This document shows positions 42,516 to 51,009 of a DNA stretch of 64,000 bases, piece after piece; position 1 is the stretch's first letter, and each line of letters starts with the position of its first letter. Source of the stretch: Thermoplasmata archaeon (lineage in GTDB: Archaea; Thermoplasmatota; Thermoplasmata; Lutacidiplasmatales; UBA184); contig JAKIWG010000007.1 of NCBI GenBank assembly GCA_022750155.1, forward strand, positions 16,966 through 80,965. The letters are read 5' to 3'. The notes below the pieces were generated by a model that had not been told where the DNA came from, did no database searches, and saw only the letters and a list, made by a program, of their open reading frames with translations. A program made the position numbers and the translations under genes.

Positions 42516-43637
42516 ATGTCCGGGCCTCCGTTCGACGCCTTCCGGTACGCCCACGAGCACCGCCGGGAGGTCGCGTGGCTGAGCCAGAACACCAATCACC
42601 TCCTCCCCCCGGAGATCGTCCGCGACGCGCTCGCCGGGGCCGTCGCCGAGCGGCGCTACGAGGGCTATCCGTACGCACCGGGCACCCCCGAACTGCGTGC
42701 GCTCATCCTGGAGGACCTGGGGTTCCCGCCGGAGTACGGCCTGATCGTCTCGGCGGGCGGGACCGAGGCGCTCTACATGCTGACGCGCGCGCTCCTTCAG
42801 CCGGGCGACGAGGTCATCGCCTCCGACCCGAGCTACCTCATCATCCACCGGTTCATCGAGCTGTGCGGGGCCCGTACCCGGAACCTCGACATCTACCAGC
42901 CCCCGTACCGGCTGACGGCCGACCGGGTCCAGGCCGAGATCAACCCGAAGACCCGAATGATCCTCCTCATCGACCCGTTGAACCCGCTCGGGTCGGGCTA
43001 CCCGAAAGAGGAAGTGAGGGCGATCGCGGAGCTCGCCCACGACCACCACCTGCTCCTCCTCAACGATGTGACGTATCGCGACTTCGCCGACGCCCCCACG
43101 CTGGCGGCCGAGTTCGCGCCGGAGGAGACCCTGACCGTTTGGTCGGTCTCCAAGAACTGCGGACTCGCCGGCCTGAGGTTGGGTGGCGTGGCCGCCCCCC
43201 CCGCCCTCGCCCAGAAGGTCGGCCGGTTCAACACCAACGACCTCGGGGTGAACATCCTCGCCCAGGTGGCCGCGACGGCCGCGCTGGCCTCCAAACCCCG
43301 CTGGTTCCCGGCCATCAAGCGCCAGACCCGGGAGAACCAGACTCGGATCCGTGAGGTGGTCGCACGGGTCCCGGGCGCGTTCCTGCCCGTGTTCCCTTCC
43401 CAGGCGAACATGTTCGCGATCGACGTGACCAAGACCGAGGTCTCGCCGGAGGCGCTCCAGAAGGAGATGCTGCTCCGGCACGGGGTGTTCGTGCGCGCGG
43501 GAAACTATCTGTCCCCGAAGTTCGGCGGCCGCTTCGTGCGCGCCTCCTTCTCCAACCCCCCGGAGGACATCGACCGGTTCGTCGCGTCGTTCCCGCTATC
43601 GGTCGACGCCCTCAGGGTCCGGGCCGCTCCGGCATAG
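42516..43637 (+). CDS. PLP-dependent class I/II aminotransferase
   Basis: A 373-residue fold-type I enzyme. Its cofactor lysine is in VWSVSKNCGLAGLRLG (~K209), the phosphate-binding part is AGGTEALYMLTRALLQPGDE, the Asp/Tyr pair is in LNDVTYRDFADAP, and the end has VRASFSNPPEDIDRFVASF. It resembles histidinol-phosphate/aspartate aminotransferases, but the specific substrate cannot be named. ATG 42516 is close to the UbiE stop (33 nt), so the two may be cotranscribed. The last 26 nt overlap the end of the convergent taw2-like gene. Confidence 0.88.
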   Translation: MSGPPFDAFRYAHEHRREVAWLSQNTNHLLPPEIVRDALAGAVAERRYEGYPYAPGTPELRALILEDLGFPPEYGLIVSAGGTEALYMLTRALLQPGDEVIASDPSYLIIHRFIELCGARTRNLDIYQPPYRLTADRVQAEINPKTRMILLIDPLNPLGSGYPKEEVRAIAELAHDHHLLLLNDVTYRDFADAPTLAAEFAPEETLTVWSVSKNCGLAGLRLGGVAAPPALAQKVGRFNTNDLGVNILAQVAATAALASKPRWFPAIKRQTRENQTRIREVVARVPGAFLPVFPSQANMFAIDVTKTEVSPEALQKEMLLRHGVFVRAGNYLSPKFGGRFVRASFSNPPEDIDRFVASFPLSVDALRVRAAPA

Positions 43638-44499
43638 CCCGGGAAGTAGCTTCCGGCGGACGGACGTAGACGTCCACCACGGCGTGCAATCGACCGGGCC
43701 CGTACGGCTTGACCTCCCTCGCCGAGGAGTCGCCGACGCGTGCCCCGAGCCGTCCCAGATGCTGCCGCACGCGGGAGTGCGCGGCGTCGACCCCCCCGCG
43801 AGTCCCCTCCACGAGATGCACGTGGAGGGTCCCGCCGGCCGGGCGGAGGAGCGAGAGAGCTCGGGGGAGCCACGGGATCGACGACGGAAGGTACCCCATC
43901 AGCACCCGGTCGGCGACCCCGAGCGGGAGGTCGACGCTTAGGTTGTCTCCCGGCACCGGCATCACCCGCTCGCCCAGGCCGTTGACCCGCACATTGACGA
44001 CGAGGTACTCGAACGACACCGGATTCTTCTCGCAGGCGTACACGCGTGCGGCGCGGCCCTCCAGGGCGGCGGGGAGGGCGAAGTAGCCGATGCCCGCGAA
44101 CAGGTCGACGACCTGCTCGCCCGACCGGACCAGCTTCCCGATCCGCTGGCGTTCGGTCCGGTTCCCCGCCGCGAACATCACGCGGGCCGCGTCGAGCCGG
44201 TATCGGACCCCGTGCTCTCGGACCTCCGCCTCCGTCCCCGAACCGGCGATGAGCTCGACGTCCGGGACCCGCAACTCCCCGGCCATCGCCCCCCGGTATC
44301 GCAGAACGGCCCCCACGCGCAGCTCGCGGACCCATGCGCGGCCGATGGTGCCGAAATGGGGTCGAAGCGCTTCGGGGAGACGGAGAAGCAGGACCCGGCC
44401 GAGACGCTGGTAGCCCGTCGGCATCGAGCGGGCGAGATCGGCTCCCGCCTGCTCTTCGAGGGCCGAGCGAACCCGCTCGGCCGGCGCCTTCCGGTTCAT
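43612..44499 (-). CDS. taw2: Trm5/Taw2-family tRNA(Phe)-modifying transferase
   Basis: A 295-residue class I SAM-dependent enzyme. The SAM motif is VVDLFAGIGYFALPAALEG, next come YACEKNPVSFEYLVVNVRVN and MPVPGDNLSVDLPLGV, and the specificity loop is VLMGYLPSSIPWLPRAL. The MGYLP loop (rather than MNLP) favours Taw2/TYW2, which transfers the aminocarboxypropyl group of SAM to the wyosine base at tRNA(Phe) position 37, over the m1G methyltransferase Trm5. ATG 44499 is chosen because upstream codons are shadow sequence of the next gene. Its 3' end overlaps the aminotransferase by 26 nt. Confidence 0.83.
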   Translation of the reverse strand: MNRKAPAERVRSALEEQAGADLARSMPTGYQRLGRVLLLRLPEALRPHFGTIGRAWVRELRVGAVLRYRGAMAGELRVPDVELIAGSGTEAEVREHGVRYRLDAARVMFAAGNRTERQRIGKLVRSGEQVVDLFAGIGYFALPAALEGRAARVYACEKNPVSFEYLVVNVRVNGLGERVMPVPGDNLSVDLPLGVADRVLMGYLPSSIPWLPRALSLLRPAGGTLHVHLVEGTRGGVDAAHSRVRQHLGRLGARVGDSSAREVKPYGPGRLHAVVDVYVRPPEATSRAMPERPGP

Positions 44500-44530
44500 T
44501 CCGGGAGGCTCCGCCGAAGCTCGGCGTCGC

Positions 44531-45286
44531 TCACCGCGAATCGGGCTCGCTCCCCTTCTCGAGGAGCACGTCGAGGAACTGCTGGAGATGGGCGATGAGG
44601 ATCGGATTGTCGGTGAACCCGCAAGCGTCGAGGCCCGCGCCGGCGAGCAGTGCATGGGCTCCGTCCGTGAGCGCCTCCGTGGCGAGGAGGTTCTCGCGGG
44701 CGATGTACTGGACTCCCTCGGGCACGCGCTGGAGGGGAGCGGTCACGAACGTCACCGCGACCCCGCGCTTCACGGCATGGCTCACCTTCTTCGTGAGCGC
44801 GTCGCGGATTTCCGCGACCTGGGGGGTGGTGAGGATGAACGTCTTCGTCGCCTGGTCGAGGAGCTCGCCGATCTTCGCGAGCACTTTTTCGCGCCCGTTC
44901 AACAGGTACACCAGTTGCGGCTCCCCGTGCTCTCCCACGATCCGGTGGAGCAACTCGAGCTTCTCGAACACCTCCTGGATCGCACCCTTGAGCGCCTCGG
45001 CGACCTCGAGAGGAGGCTTGGCCCGGAAGAGGATCGGCTTTCCGCCGGTCGGCGTGGCGTACCCTTTCTCGGCCAGCGACTCGAGCACCTTGTAGGCGCT
45101 CGTTCGGGGGATCCCTGCGGATTGGGCGAGGGTCGCCGCGTCCCCGACCCCCCGTGCGACCAGGGCGATGTACGCCCGGGCCTCGTAGACGGTGAGGCCC
45201 ACGCGGCCGAGGACCTCGACGACGCGTCGGTACTCCTGGGTGATCTCGCTCCCCAGGGAGAAGGCGGCCTCCTCGATCGTCGCCAT
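44531..45286 (-). CDS. TrmB-family transcriptional regulator
   Basis: A 251-residue regulator. The N-terminal winged helix (~25-85) reads LGRVGLTVYEARAYIALVAR, GDAATLAQSAGIPRTSAYKV and LESLAEKGYATPTGGKPILF, characteristic of TrmB. A coiled-coil linker and a C-terminal effector domain follow (LVYLLNGREKVLAKIGELL, TKTFILTTPQVAEIRDALTK, VTFVTAPL), the PLD-like fold that in TrmB homologues senses sugars or other ligands. A TATA box lies 26 nt upstream of ATG 45286, so the mRNA is leaderless. The next gene on the strand, taw2, starts 32 nt beyond its stop. Confidence 0.9.
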   Translation of the reverse strand: MATIEEAAFSLGSEITQEYRRVVEVLGRVGLTVYEARAYIALVARGVGDAATLAQSAGIPRTSAYKVLESLAEKGYATPTGGKPILFRAKPPLEVAEALKGAIQEVFEKLELLHRIVGEHGEPQLVYLLNGREKVLAKIGELLDQATKTFILTTPQVAEIRDALTKKVSHAVKRGVAVTFVTAPLQRVPEGVQYIARENLLATEALTDGAHALLAGAGLDACGFTDNPILIAHLQQFLDVLLEKGSEPDSR

Positions 45287-45307
45287 CGACCCTTCGACCG
45301 CAGAACA

Positions 45308-45317
45308 CACTTAACGC
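45308..45317 (-). promoter_or_regulatory. TATA box for the TrmB-type regulator
   Basis: GCGTTAAGTG (minus strand) is centred 26 nt upstream of the ATG at 45286. Confidence 0.55.
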
Positions 45318-45387
45318 CGCCAGTCGGGGGTCCCGGCCCGGTCCCGTTTGAAGGGGGAGTCGCGAGAGGGGCGCAGGAAATCCGTCG

Positions 45388-46788
45388 CTAGGGAACGGGC
45401 CGGGCTAGCCGTAGGAGCTCGGCGTGGCCGAGCATCCGCTCGGCCTCCTCGCGGGTCAACAGCCGCTCGGCCACGAGCAGCTCCTTGACGGGGGTGCCGG
45501 TGCGGGCGGAGGTGTGGATGAGCTCGGCGACCTTCTGGTATCCGAGCTTCGGGGTCAGGATCGTGGCGAGCGCGGTCGAGCTCAACAGGAATCGCTCCAT
45601 CGTAGCCGGGTTGGCCGTGATCCCGTCCACGCATTGATGCGCGAATACCGGGAGGTACCGTGTGAACAGCTCGATGGAGAACAGGGTCTCGAACGCCGCG
45701 AGAGGCATCATCACGTTGATCTCCAGCTGGCCCGCTTGGACGGCGAGGGAGGTGGCGAGGTCGGCGCCGATGACGTGGAAGGAGACCATGTTGAGGCATT
45801 CGGCCGCCGACGGGTTCACTTTCGCGGGCATGATCGACGAGCCCGGCTGGATCTCTGGGAGACGGATCTCGTCGAGGGCCGTCGCCGGACCGCTCGAGAG
45901 CAGCCTCAGGTCGTTGGAGATCCGCACGAGCTCGGCGGCCAGGTTCCTCAACCACCCGGAAGACGCGCCGAGCGCCCATCGGCTCTGCATGCTCTCGAAC
46001 GGGTCGCTGGCCGGACGGAGGGGGAGGCGCGTCAGCTGCGCGTATTCCGTGACGGATCGGGTGCGGAAGCCCGGTTTGGAGTTGATGCCGGTGCCCACCG
46101 CACTCCCCCCGAGGGGGATCTCGGCGAGGCCCTTCTCGATCGGGGGCAGGGTCTCCAGGACCCGCTCGAGGGCCGACGCGTACGCGCGGAACTCGTAGCC
46201 GAGCGTGACGGGCATCGCGTCCTTCAGGTGGGTCCGACCGGCCTTAGGCAGGCCTGCGAACTCCTCGCCCTTGCGTCGCAGGCTCTCGATGAGCACCCCG
46301 AGGGCGGGGCGGAGGTCGTGGAGGGCGAGGAGCACCGCGACCTGGGCTGCCGAGGGGAAGGTGTCGTTGGTGGACTGCCCGCGGTTGACATGATCGTTCG
46401 GGGAGAGCTCGGCGTAGTCCCCGCGTTCCCTCCCCAGAAGTTCGAGCGCCCGGTTCGCGAGCACTTCGTTCACGTTCATGTGGAACGACGTCCCCGCACC
46501 GGCCTGGAAGACATCGACGACCATCTGGTCATTGAACCGCCCGTCGGCCATCTCCGAAGCGGCACGGGAGATCGCCTCGCCCCGACGCGCGTCCACGCCG
46601 TCGAGCGCGACGTTCGCGCGCGCGCAGGCTTCCTTCAGCCAGCCGTAGGCCCGGATCAGGTAGACCGATTCGCGCAGGCCGCTGATGGGAAAGTTCTCCT
46701 TCGCCCGAAGGGTCTGGATCCCGTAGTACGCGTCGGACGGGACCTCGCGCTTGCCGAGCGAGTCCTCCTCCACGCGCACACCCGCCAT
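45388..46788 (-). CDS. aspA: Aspartate ammonia-lyase (fumarase/aspartase family)
   Basis: A 466-residue lyase. Family signature GSSIMPAKVNP is intact (PROSITE G-S-x2-M-x2-K-x-N). Other blocks are FHMNVNEVLANRALELLGRE, DHVNRGQSTNDTFPSAAQVA and HLKDAMPVTLGYEFRAYASA. The AspA-like TLGYEFRAY and the sequence after the signature point to aspartase (aspartate to fumarate plus ammonia) rather than class II fumarase, but the split between the two is narrow. The start ATG 46788 matches the usual N-terminus (VRVEEDSLGKREVPSDAYYG). It shares its upstream region with the divergent RDD gene. Confidence 0.88.
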   Translation of the reverse strand: MAGVRVEEDSLGKREVPSDAYYGIQTLRAKENFPISGLRESVYLIRAYGWLKEACARANVALDGVDARRGEAISRAASEMADGRFNDQMVVDVFQAGAGTSFHMNVNEVLANRALELLGRERGDYAELSPNDHVNRGQSTNDTFPSAAQVAVLLALHDLRPALGVLIESLRRKGEEFAGLPKAGRTHLKDAMPVTLGYEFRAYASALERVLETLPPIEKGLAEIPLGGSAVGTGINSKPGFRTRSVTEYAQLTRLPLRPASDPFESMQSRWALGASSGWLRNLAAELVRISNDLRLLSSGPATALDEIRLPEIQPGSSIMPAKVNPSAAECLNMVSFHVIGADLATSLAVQAGQLEINVMMPLAAFETLFSIELFTRYLPVFAHQCVDGITANPATMERFLLSSTALATILTPKLGYQKVAELIHTSARTGTPVKELLVAERLLTREEAERMLGHAELLRLARPVP

Positions 46789-46900
46789 CGGGGGCGACCC
46801 ACCCGGGCCGGTGAGAAAACCCTTTAGGTCGACCGACGACGTGGGAGCCCGACCGGCGGCCCGACGGGTCGGCGCCCTGTCGTCGCCCCCCGGACGGACC

Positions 46901-48715
46901 GTGGTCGACCCGATCCAACTCGTCAGCGACATCGTCCAGGCGGACGCGTTCCTGCTGCTTCCCCCGCTCCTGTGGCTCGTGCTGTTCCTCTTCGCCTGGG
47001 AACAACCCGCGCTCTCCGCCCGACTCGGCCTCGGTCGGACCACCTTCTGGCTGCTCCTGCCCGGCGCCCTCCTCGGAACGCTGTCGGATCTCCCTTTCTT
47101 CGGTTGGCAGGGCGCGGTCCTCGCGGTGAACCTGGGAGGAGGTCTCCTCCCCGTCCTGCTCTCGATGTTCCTGTTCCGGCGCAGCGTCGGCGACGCCGAC
47201 CGCGCCACCGCGCTCCTGCTCGTCGCGCTGGGCGCAGAGACCGGTTCGATGCTGATGGCCGTGCTGCTGTTTCCGGCCGGTTGGGTCGGGCCCCTCCTGG
47301 TGGTCGGGGCCGCCGCAGTGGCCCCCCTGGTCCTATGGGCGCTCGGATCCGGGAAGGTGAGCGTCTACGGACGGACGCTCCGCCGCACCGGCCTGTTCCT
47401 CGCCCTGGTCTCCGCGGTGCTGGTCGCGACGTATGCCTCGACTTCCACGGTCCCGGCCCTCGGAATCGTTTCCGCGTTCCCGTACTACCTCATCGGCCCG
47501 CTCGCCGCCGGAGCGGCCGCGCTCCTCCTGGCGAAACCGGCGTTCGGCCTCCCCCGTGCGATGGGTATCCCGCTCGCCTACGCCTCGGCGACGATCGGCG
47601 TCCTCTTCGGCGCCGACCTGCTCCGGGAACCTCCCCTCTACGGGAACGGCCCGGCGCTCTACGCCATCGGCGGAGCGGGGGTGAACGACCTCGTCTACCT
47701 GAGCGGGCTGCTCGCTCTGCTCGCGGCGCTGGTGGCGTTCCGGCTCACGGGTTGGGAGACCGGCTCGAGCGGACCGCTCGCGGTCCCCCGGCCTTCACCC
47801 GTCGGACGGCTTCGCCAAGCGCTCCAGCACGGCCTGAACGGTCGCCCACGGGAGTGCATCGAGACCGCGCGCGACGCGAGTCACGAGGCGTCCGACCAGG
47901 CCCGGCTGCTGTACGGGATCCCACCGACTCCGGCGTCGACCTCGCCCTGGGACGGACTGCCGGTGGCCACCTGGGTGGTCGCGGACCAGCGCAATCTGGA
48001 CGCCGTCGCGCGATCGGGGACGAAGGACCCCCGTGAGGCGTTCCGGGCATGGCTTACGGCGAGGTGGCTGGTGGGCGTGAGCCGCGAGCTCGGGCGCGAG
48101 CGGTTCGCCTCGCTCGGCACGCGCTCGTTCGCGTTCCTTGGAGACCTCGCGCTGCTGCTCGTGCCCTCGGTGCTCGCCTGGATCTACGTCTCGAAAGCGG
48201 TCCCCGGGTCGGTCGGCCATGTCCTGGGGTCGCCGCTGTTCAACGCCGCCGCCCTCGCGCTGCCGGCCTACGGCTTTCTCTACTTCACCGTGGCCGAGGG
48301 GATGTGGGGGGCGACGGTGGGCAAGAGTCTGTTCGGCTTGAGGGTCACCGACCGGGCGCTCTCCGCCGTACCGTGGGAGAACGTGATGGTCCGAAACCTC
48401 CCGAAACTGATCCCGCTCACCGTGTTGGACCTCGGCGGCTCCCTCCTCGTCCTCGCGCTCCTGCGGGGGGTGGGGGGTGCGCTGGGCAGCACGTCGGCGA
48501 TCGGGGCGGACGCCGCCGTGGTGATCCTCGTGGCGTTCCTCGCCGTCGGGGTCGGAGTGTCGGGGGTGGCGAGCGCGCTCACCATCCACGCCAGCTCCGA
48601 GAGCCAACGGGTCGGGGATTTCTTCGCCGGCACGTGGGTTGTGCGGGACCGGCCTACTTCGGGGTCGGCGCAGGCGTCGCCGGCGCCGGACGCGGCGCCG
48701 GCACCGTCCGGTTGA
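46901..48715 (+). CDS. Multi-pass membrane protein with DUF1614-like and RDD domains
   Basis: A 604-residue membrane protein. The N-terminal half has about eight segments and resembles DUF1614 proteins (LLLPGALLGTLSDLPFFGWQ, IVSAFPYYLIGPLAAGAAAL, GADLLREPPL). A soluble loop with helices (~320-390) follows. The C-terminal part is an RDD domain (SFAFLGDLALLLVPSVLAWI, GMWGATVGKSLFGLRVTDRA, VMVRNLPKLIPLTVL). The function of both domains is obscure; RDD proteins are implicated in transport. GTG 46901 is the first plausible start; in-frame GTG 46841 lies too close to the likely TATA (CTTTAGG). It overlaps alba by 62 nt at the 3' end. Confidence 0.78.
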   Translation: MVDPIQLVSDIVQADAFLLLPPLLWLVLFLFAWEQPALSARLGLGRTTFWLLLPGALLGTLSDLPFFGWQGAVLAVNLGGGLLPVLLSMFLFRRSVGDADRATALLLVALGAETGSMLMAVLLFPAGWVGPLLVVGAAAVAPLVLWALGSGKVSVYGRTLRRTGLFLALVSAVLVATYASTSTVPALGIVSAFPYYLIGPLAAGAAALLLAKPAFGLPRAMGIPLAYASATIGVLFGADLLREPPLYGNGPALYAIGGAGVNDLVYLSGLLALLAALVAFRLTGWETGSSGPLAVPRPSPVGRLRQALQHGLNGRPRECIETARDASHEASDQARLLYGIPPTPASTSPWDGLPVATWVVADQRNLDAVARSGTKDPREAFRAWLTARWLVGVSRELGRERFASLGTRSFAFLGDLALLLVPSVLAWIYVSKAVPGSVGHVLGSPLFNAAALALPAYGFLYFTVAEGMWGATVGKSLFGLRVTDRALSAVPWENVMVRNLPKLIPLTVLDLGGSLLVLALLRGVGGALGSTSAIGADAAVVILVAFLAVGVGVSGVASALTIHASSESQRVGDFFAGTWVVRDRPTSGSAQASPAPDAAPAPSG

Positions 48716-49007
48716 GGAAGATGGCGATCGAGGAGACGTTCGCCTCCCGACCGTCGTGGTTGCGGAGGCGCTCCGTGTCGAGGTTCACCGGTCCGACGGC
48801 GACCTGGCCCTCGAGGAACCGATGCCGCACGACCTCGACGACGTCGACCGCCTTCCCGATGGCGTTGCCGCGGGCCTTGACGACGACCGGCGCCGCCCCG
48901 CTGTTCAGCTGGGCGACGACCTGGAAGACGTAGGTCATCGTCGGCTTGGTGCCGATGAACACGGTCGCACCAGCCGAGGGCGTGCCCTCCGGCTCGCGTT
49001 CGGGCAT
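48654..49007 (-). CDS. alba: Chromatin protein Alba
   Basis: A 117-residue DNA/RNA-binding chromatin protein. The Alba core is residues ~15-98: VFIGTKPTMTYVFQVVAQLN, VVKARGNAIGKAVDVVEVVR, VAVGPVNLDTERLRN and VSSIAIFLNR. The lysine of the IGTKP loop is conserved. A Pro/Ala tail (VPAPRPAPATPAPTPK) extends the C-terminus. A TATA box is 27 nt upstream of the ATG. The gene overlaps the end of the RDD-domain gene by 62 nt in convergent orientation. Confidence 0.95.
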   Translation of the reverse strand: MPEREPEGTPSAGATVFIGTKPTMTYVFQVVAQLNSGAAPVVVKARGNAIGKAVDVVEVVRHRFLEGQVAVGPVNLDTERLRNHDGREANVSSIAIFLNRTVPAPRPAPATPAPTPK

Positions 49008-49029
49008 GGAGCTTCCAACGCGCCCGTCG

Positions 49030-49039
49030 GTAAAAGGTT
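49030..49039 (-). promoter_or_regulatory. TATA box for alba
   Basis: AACCTTTTAC (minus strand) is centred 27 nt upstream of the alba ATG. Confidence 0.65.
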
Positions 49040-49100
49040 ATGCTGTCGGGGCCGCCATTCCCTATCGGGGGCAAAGAGACGAACCTGACGCGCAAGGCAA

Positions 49101-49109
49101 GCGTTAAAC
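49101..49109 (+). promoter_or_regulatory. TATA box for tRNA-Leu
   Basis: GCGTTAAAC lies ~33 nt before the 5' end of tRNA-Leu, at the usual distance when a few bases are trimmed from the precursor. Confidence 0.5.
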
Positions 49110-49137
49110 CGCAAGAGCCGTACGCGGCGCCGGTCAC

Positions 49138-49222
49138 GCAGGGGTGGCCCAGCTTGGTCAAAGGCGCTAGGTTGAGGTCCTAGTCTCGTAGGAGTTCGTG
49201 AGTTCAAATCTCACCCCCTGCA
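49138..49222 (+). tRNA. tRNA-Leu(GAG)
   Basis: An 85-nt type II tRNA: acceptor GCAGGGG/CCCCTGC with discriminator A, anticodon stem CTAGG/CCTAG around the loop TTGAGGT (anticodon GAG), a long variable arm (TCTCGTAGGAGTTCG) and T-loop TTCAAAT. No intron and no CCA. Confidence 0.94.
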
Positions 49223-49243
49223 TATTGCCCCCACGGGGATTCG

Positions 49244-50260
49244 ATGAGCGATGAGCTGAGCCGATGTTCCCGTTGCGGCGAGGAGCTCGCCGAAGGCGCG
49301 ACCACCTGCCTCGCGTGCGGGTCGCCGGTCCCGCGACGCGCCCGCTCCCCCTCCACGGCCGAACCGTCGCCCGCGGCGAACGCCGCCAAGGGCGCGGCTG
49401 CAGTCGCACCGGTCGGGGAGACGGTCGCATCCGGGCCTGAGGGCGATCTTGTTCGAAGGATCGCACGGCTGCAGCAGTGGACGGAGACCGCCCAGCCGCT
49501 CGGCATCCACCTCCCTTCGCTCCCGAACTGGGCTGAGGAGATGGCACGGTCCGGCGAGGACCCCGAGCTCTGGGGCGAGGTGGTCCGCGGTGTCGAGCGA
49601 CTCTCGCAGAAAAAGGTCCAGGCGGCCCTCGAGCAGTGGGAGGAGGCGACGAAGAATCGGCTGGCCCGGCTCGAGGCGTATTCCGTCGACGGCCGCCTCG
49701 AACGCGACCAGATCGAGGACATCCTGCACTCCGCCCGCTCCGGGGACCTCTCGCTCTCTCTTTCCACCTTCCAGCAGGTCGAGCGCGTGGTGACCCTGAA
49801 GGAACGGCACCTTGACCAGGCGCGCGAGGAGCTCGAGCGCCTCGTCTCGCTCCTCAGGGACATGCAGGCGCTGGGACTTCCCAATCCCCAGGATCCGGCC
49901 GAGATCTCCGAGGACCTCGAGCGCGAGCTCCGAAGCGGCCGGCTCGCTTCGCTCAAGCAGCAGCTGAGGGCACTACGCAGCCAGGCCGTCGGCCGACTGA
50001 AGGTCGGGCTCCCCACCTACGTCAGCCAGTACGGTGAGTTCCTGGTCCGGGAACGCAACGACGGGGTCCCCGTCGAACTCGAGGCGGCGGAGCTCGCGCG
50101 CAGCGCACGGGAGTTCGTTCGGGGTCGCCCGGAAGAGGCACTGCGCCGGCTTCGGGTGCTCGCCCAGGTCCATGGCGGGAGCACCAGCCGGGCCGGGCGG
50201 GCCCGCAACGCGCCCCCGGGCGGGGGCGGCGGCGCTACAGCAGTTTCTCGAACAACCTGA
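49244..50260 (+). CDS. Zinc-ribbon and coiled-coil protein of unknown function
   Basis: A 338-residue soluble protein. Residues 8-26 form a double-CxxC zinc ribbon (CSRCGEELAEGATTCLACGS). A low-complexity Ala/Pro linker follows. Residues ~70-320 are mostly charged helix with coiled-coil character (WEEATKNRLARLEAYSVDGR, REELERLVSLLRDMQALGL, LERELRSGRLASLKQQLRAL). No catalytic motif is seen. Archaeal proteins with one such ribbon plus coiled coil are common and uncharacterised. The C-terminus (GGGGGATAVSRTT) overlaps the end of the GNAT gene by 26 nt. It starts 21 nt after tRNA-Leu. Confidence 0.8.
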   Translation: MSDELSRCSRCGEELAEGATTCLACGSPVPRRARSPSTAEPSPAANAAKGAAAVAPVGETVASGPEGDLVRRIARLQQWTETAQPLGIHLPSLPNWAEEMARSGEDPELWGEVVRGVERLSQKKVQAALEQWEEATKNRLARLEAYSVDGRLERDQIEDILHSARSGDLSLSLSTFQQVERVVTLKERHLDQAREELERLVSLLRDMQALGLPNPQDPAEISEDLERELRSGRLASLKQQLRALRSQAVGRLKVGLPTYVSQYGEFLVRERNDGVPVELEAAELARSAREFVRGRPEEALRRLRVLAQVHGGSTSRAGRARNAPPGGGGGATAVSRTT

Positions 50261-50777
50261 CGTCCTCGTTGAAGTAGTGGCGGTGGAGGACGCCGCATTC
50301 GGCGAAGCCGAGCTTCTTGAACATCTGGGCGGCCTGGGTGAAACGGGCGAGCGCGTCGGCCCAGAGGGAGCCGACGTTGTTGTGCTTGGCCCAGTCGACG
50401 GCCGCGGTGGTGAGCGCCGTCGCCACGCCCTGGCGCCGCGCCTCCGGGTCCGTCACGAGGTGGACGATCCGGCACGTGCCCTCGGAGATCTCGCAGCCGA
50501 TCGCCCCGATCATCTTGCCGTCGCGTCGCGCGGCGAAGTAGGTGACGCCCTCCATCCAGCTCGAGAATTCGAGGGCGTTCGGTTCCCAGGCCTTCACGAG
50601 CTCCACGGGAAGGTCCGGGCGGAACGCGTCCCAGACGCGCTTGTAGAGCTGGACGATCTCCGGGATGTCCGCGTGGGTCAGTCGCTCGACGGCGAGCGGC
50701 TTGGCGGTCGCGCTGCCCTTTTTCTCCGAAGAGACGGCGCGTTCGTCTCCCCGGGCGTTCGTACCTTGCGCCGCCAC
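50235..50777 (-). CDS. GNAT-family N-acetyltransferase
   Basis: A 180-residue acetyltransferase. The acetyl-CoA-binding box is VTDPEARRQGVATALTTAAV (motif R-x-x-G-x-A), preceded by YFAARRDGKMIGAIGCEISE and followed by VGSLWADALARFTQAAQMFK and KLGFAECGVLHRHYF, as in the GNAT fold. The first 25 residues are polar and poorly conserved-looking. The start is a GTG; an internal start is possible. The substrate is unknown. It is convergent with the zinc-ribbon gene and divergent from the M29-like gene. Confidence 0.85.
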   Translation of the reverse strand: MAAQGTNARGDERAVSSEKKGSATAKPLAVERLTHADIPEIVQLYKRVWDAFRPDLPVELVKAWEPNALEFSSWMEGVTYFAARRDGKMIGAIGCEISEGTCRIVHLVTDPEARRQGVATALTTAAVDWAKHNNVGSLWADALARFTQAAQMFKKLGFAECGVLHRHYFNEDVRLFEKLL

Positions 50778-50978
50778 GTCAGGAACTCCGCGAAGGAGGC
50801 AGGCGGCGATTCGTTCCTCTACAGATGAACCTTGCCCCTCCTTTTGGCTGCCGGGGGGCCAAAGGAGCTACCAACCCCGGACCGGCCGGCGTCGCCGACG
50901 TTCGTCGGTACCGCGGAAGCCCACTGGACCGGAACGTGGATCTCGGCACGCCCGAATCCGCGACGGCCGCCGTCCGGG

Positions 50979-50988
50979 CGATAAATAC
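50979..50988 (+). promoter_or_regulatory. TATA box for the M29-like gene
   Basis: GCGATAAATA lies in a GC-rich stretch and is centred 26 nt upstream of the GTG at 51010, which decides that start and predicts a leaderless mRNA. Confidence 0.7.
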
Positions 50989-51009
50989 CACCGCGAGATT
51001 CGGCACCTC

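Noticed and set aside
37590..43637. A defence island around the STAND-type gene
   Set aside because: The neighbours (UbiE-type methyltransferase, aminotransferase, taw2) are ordinary metabolic or tRNA genes, and no nuclease or toxin effector is present; only the pair itself remains of interest.
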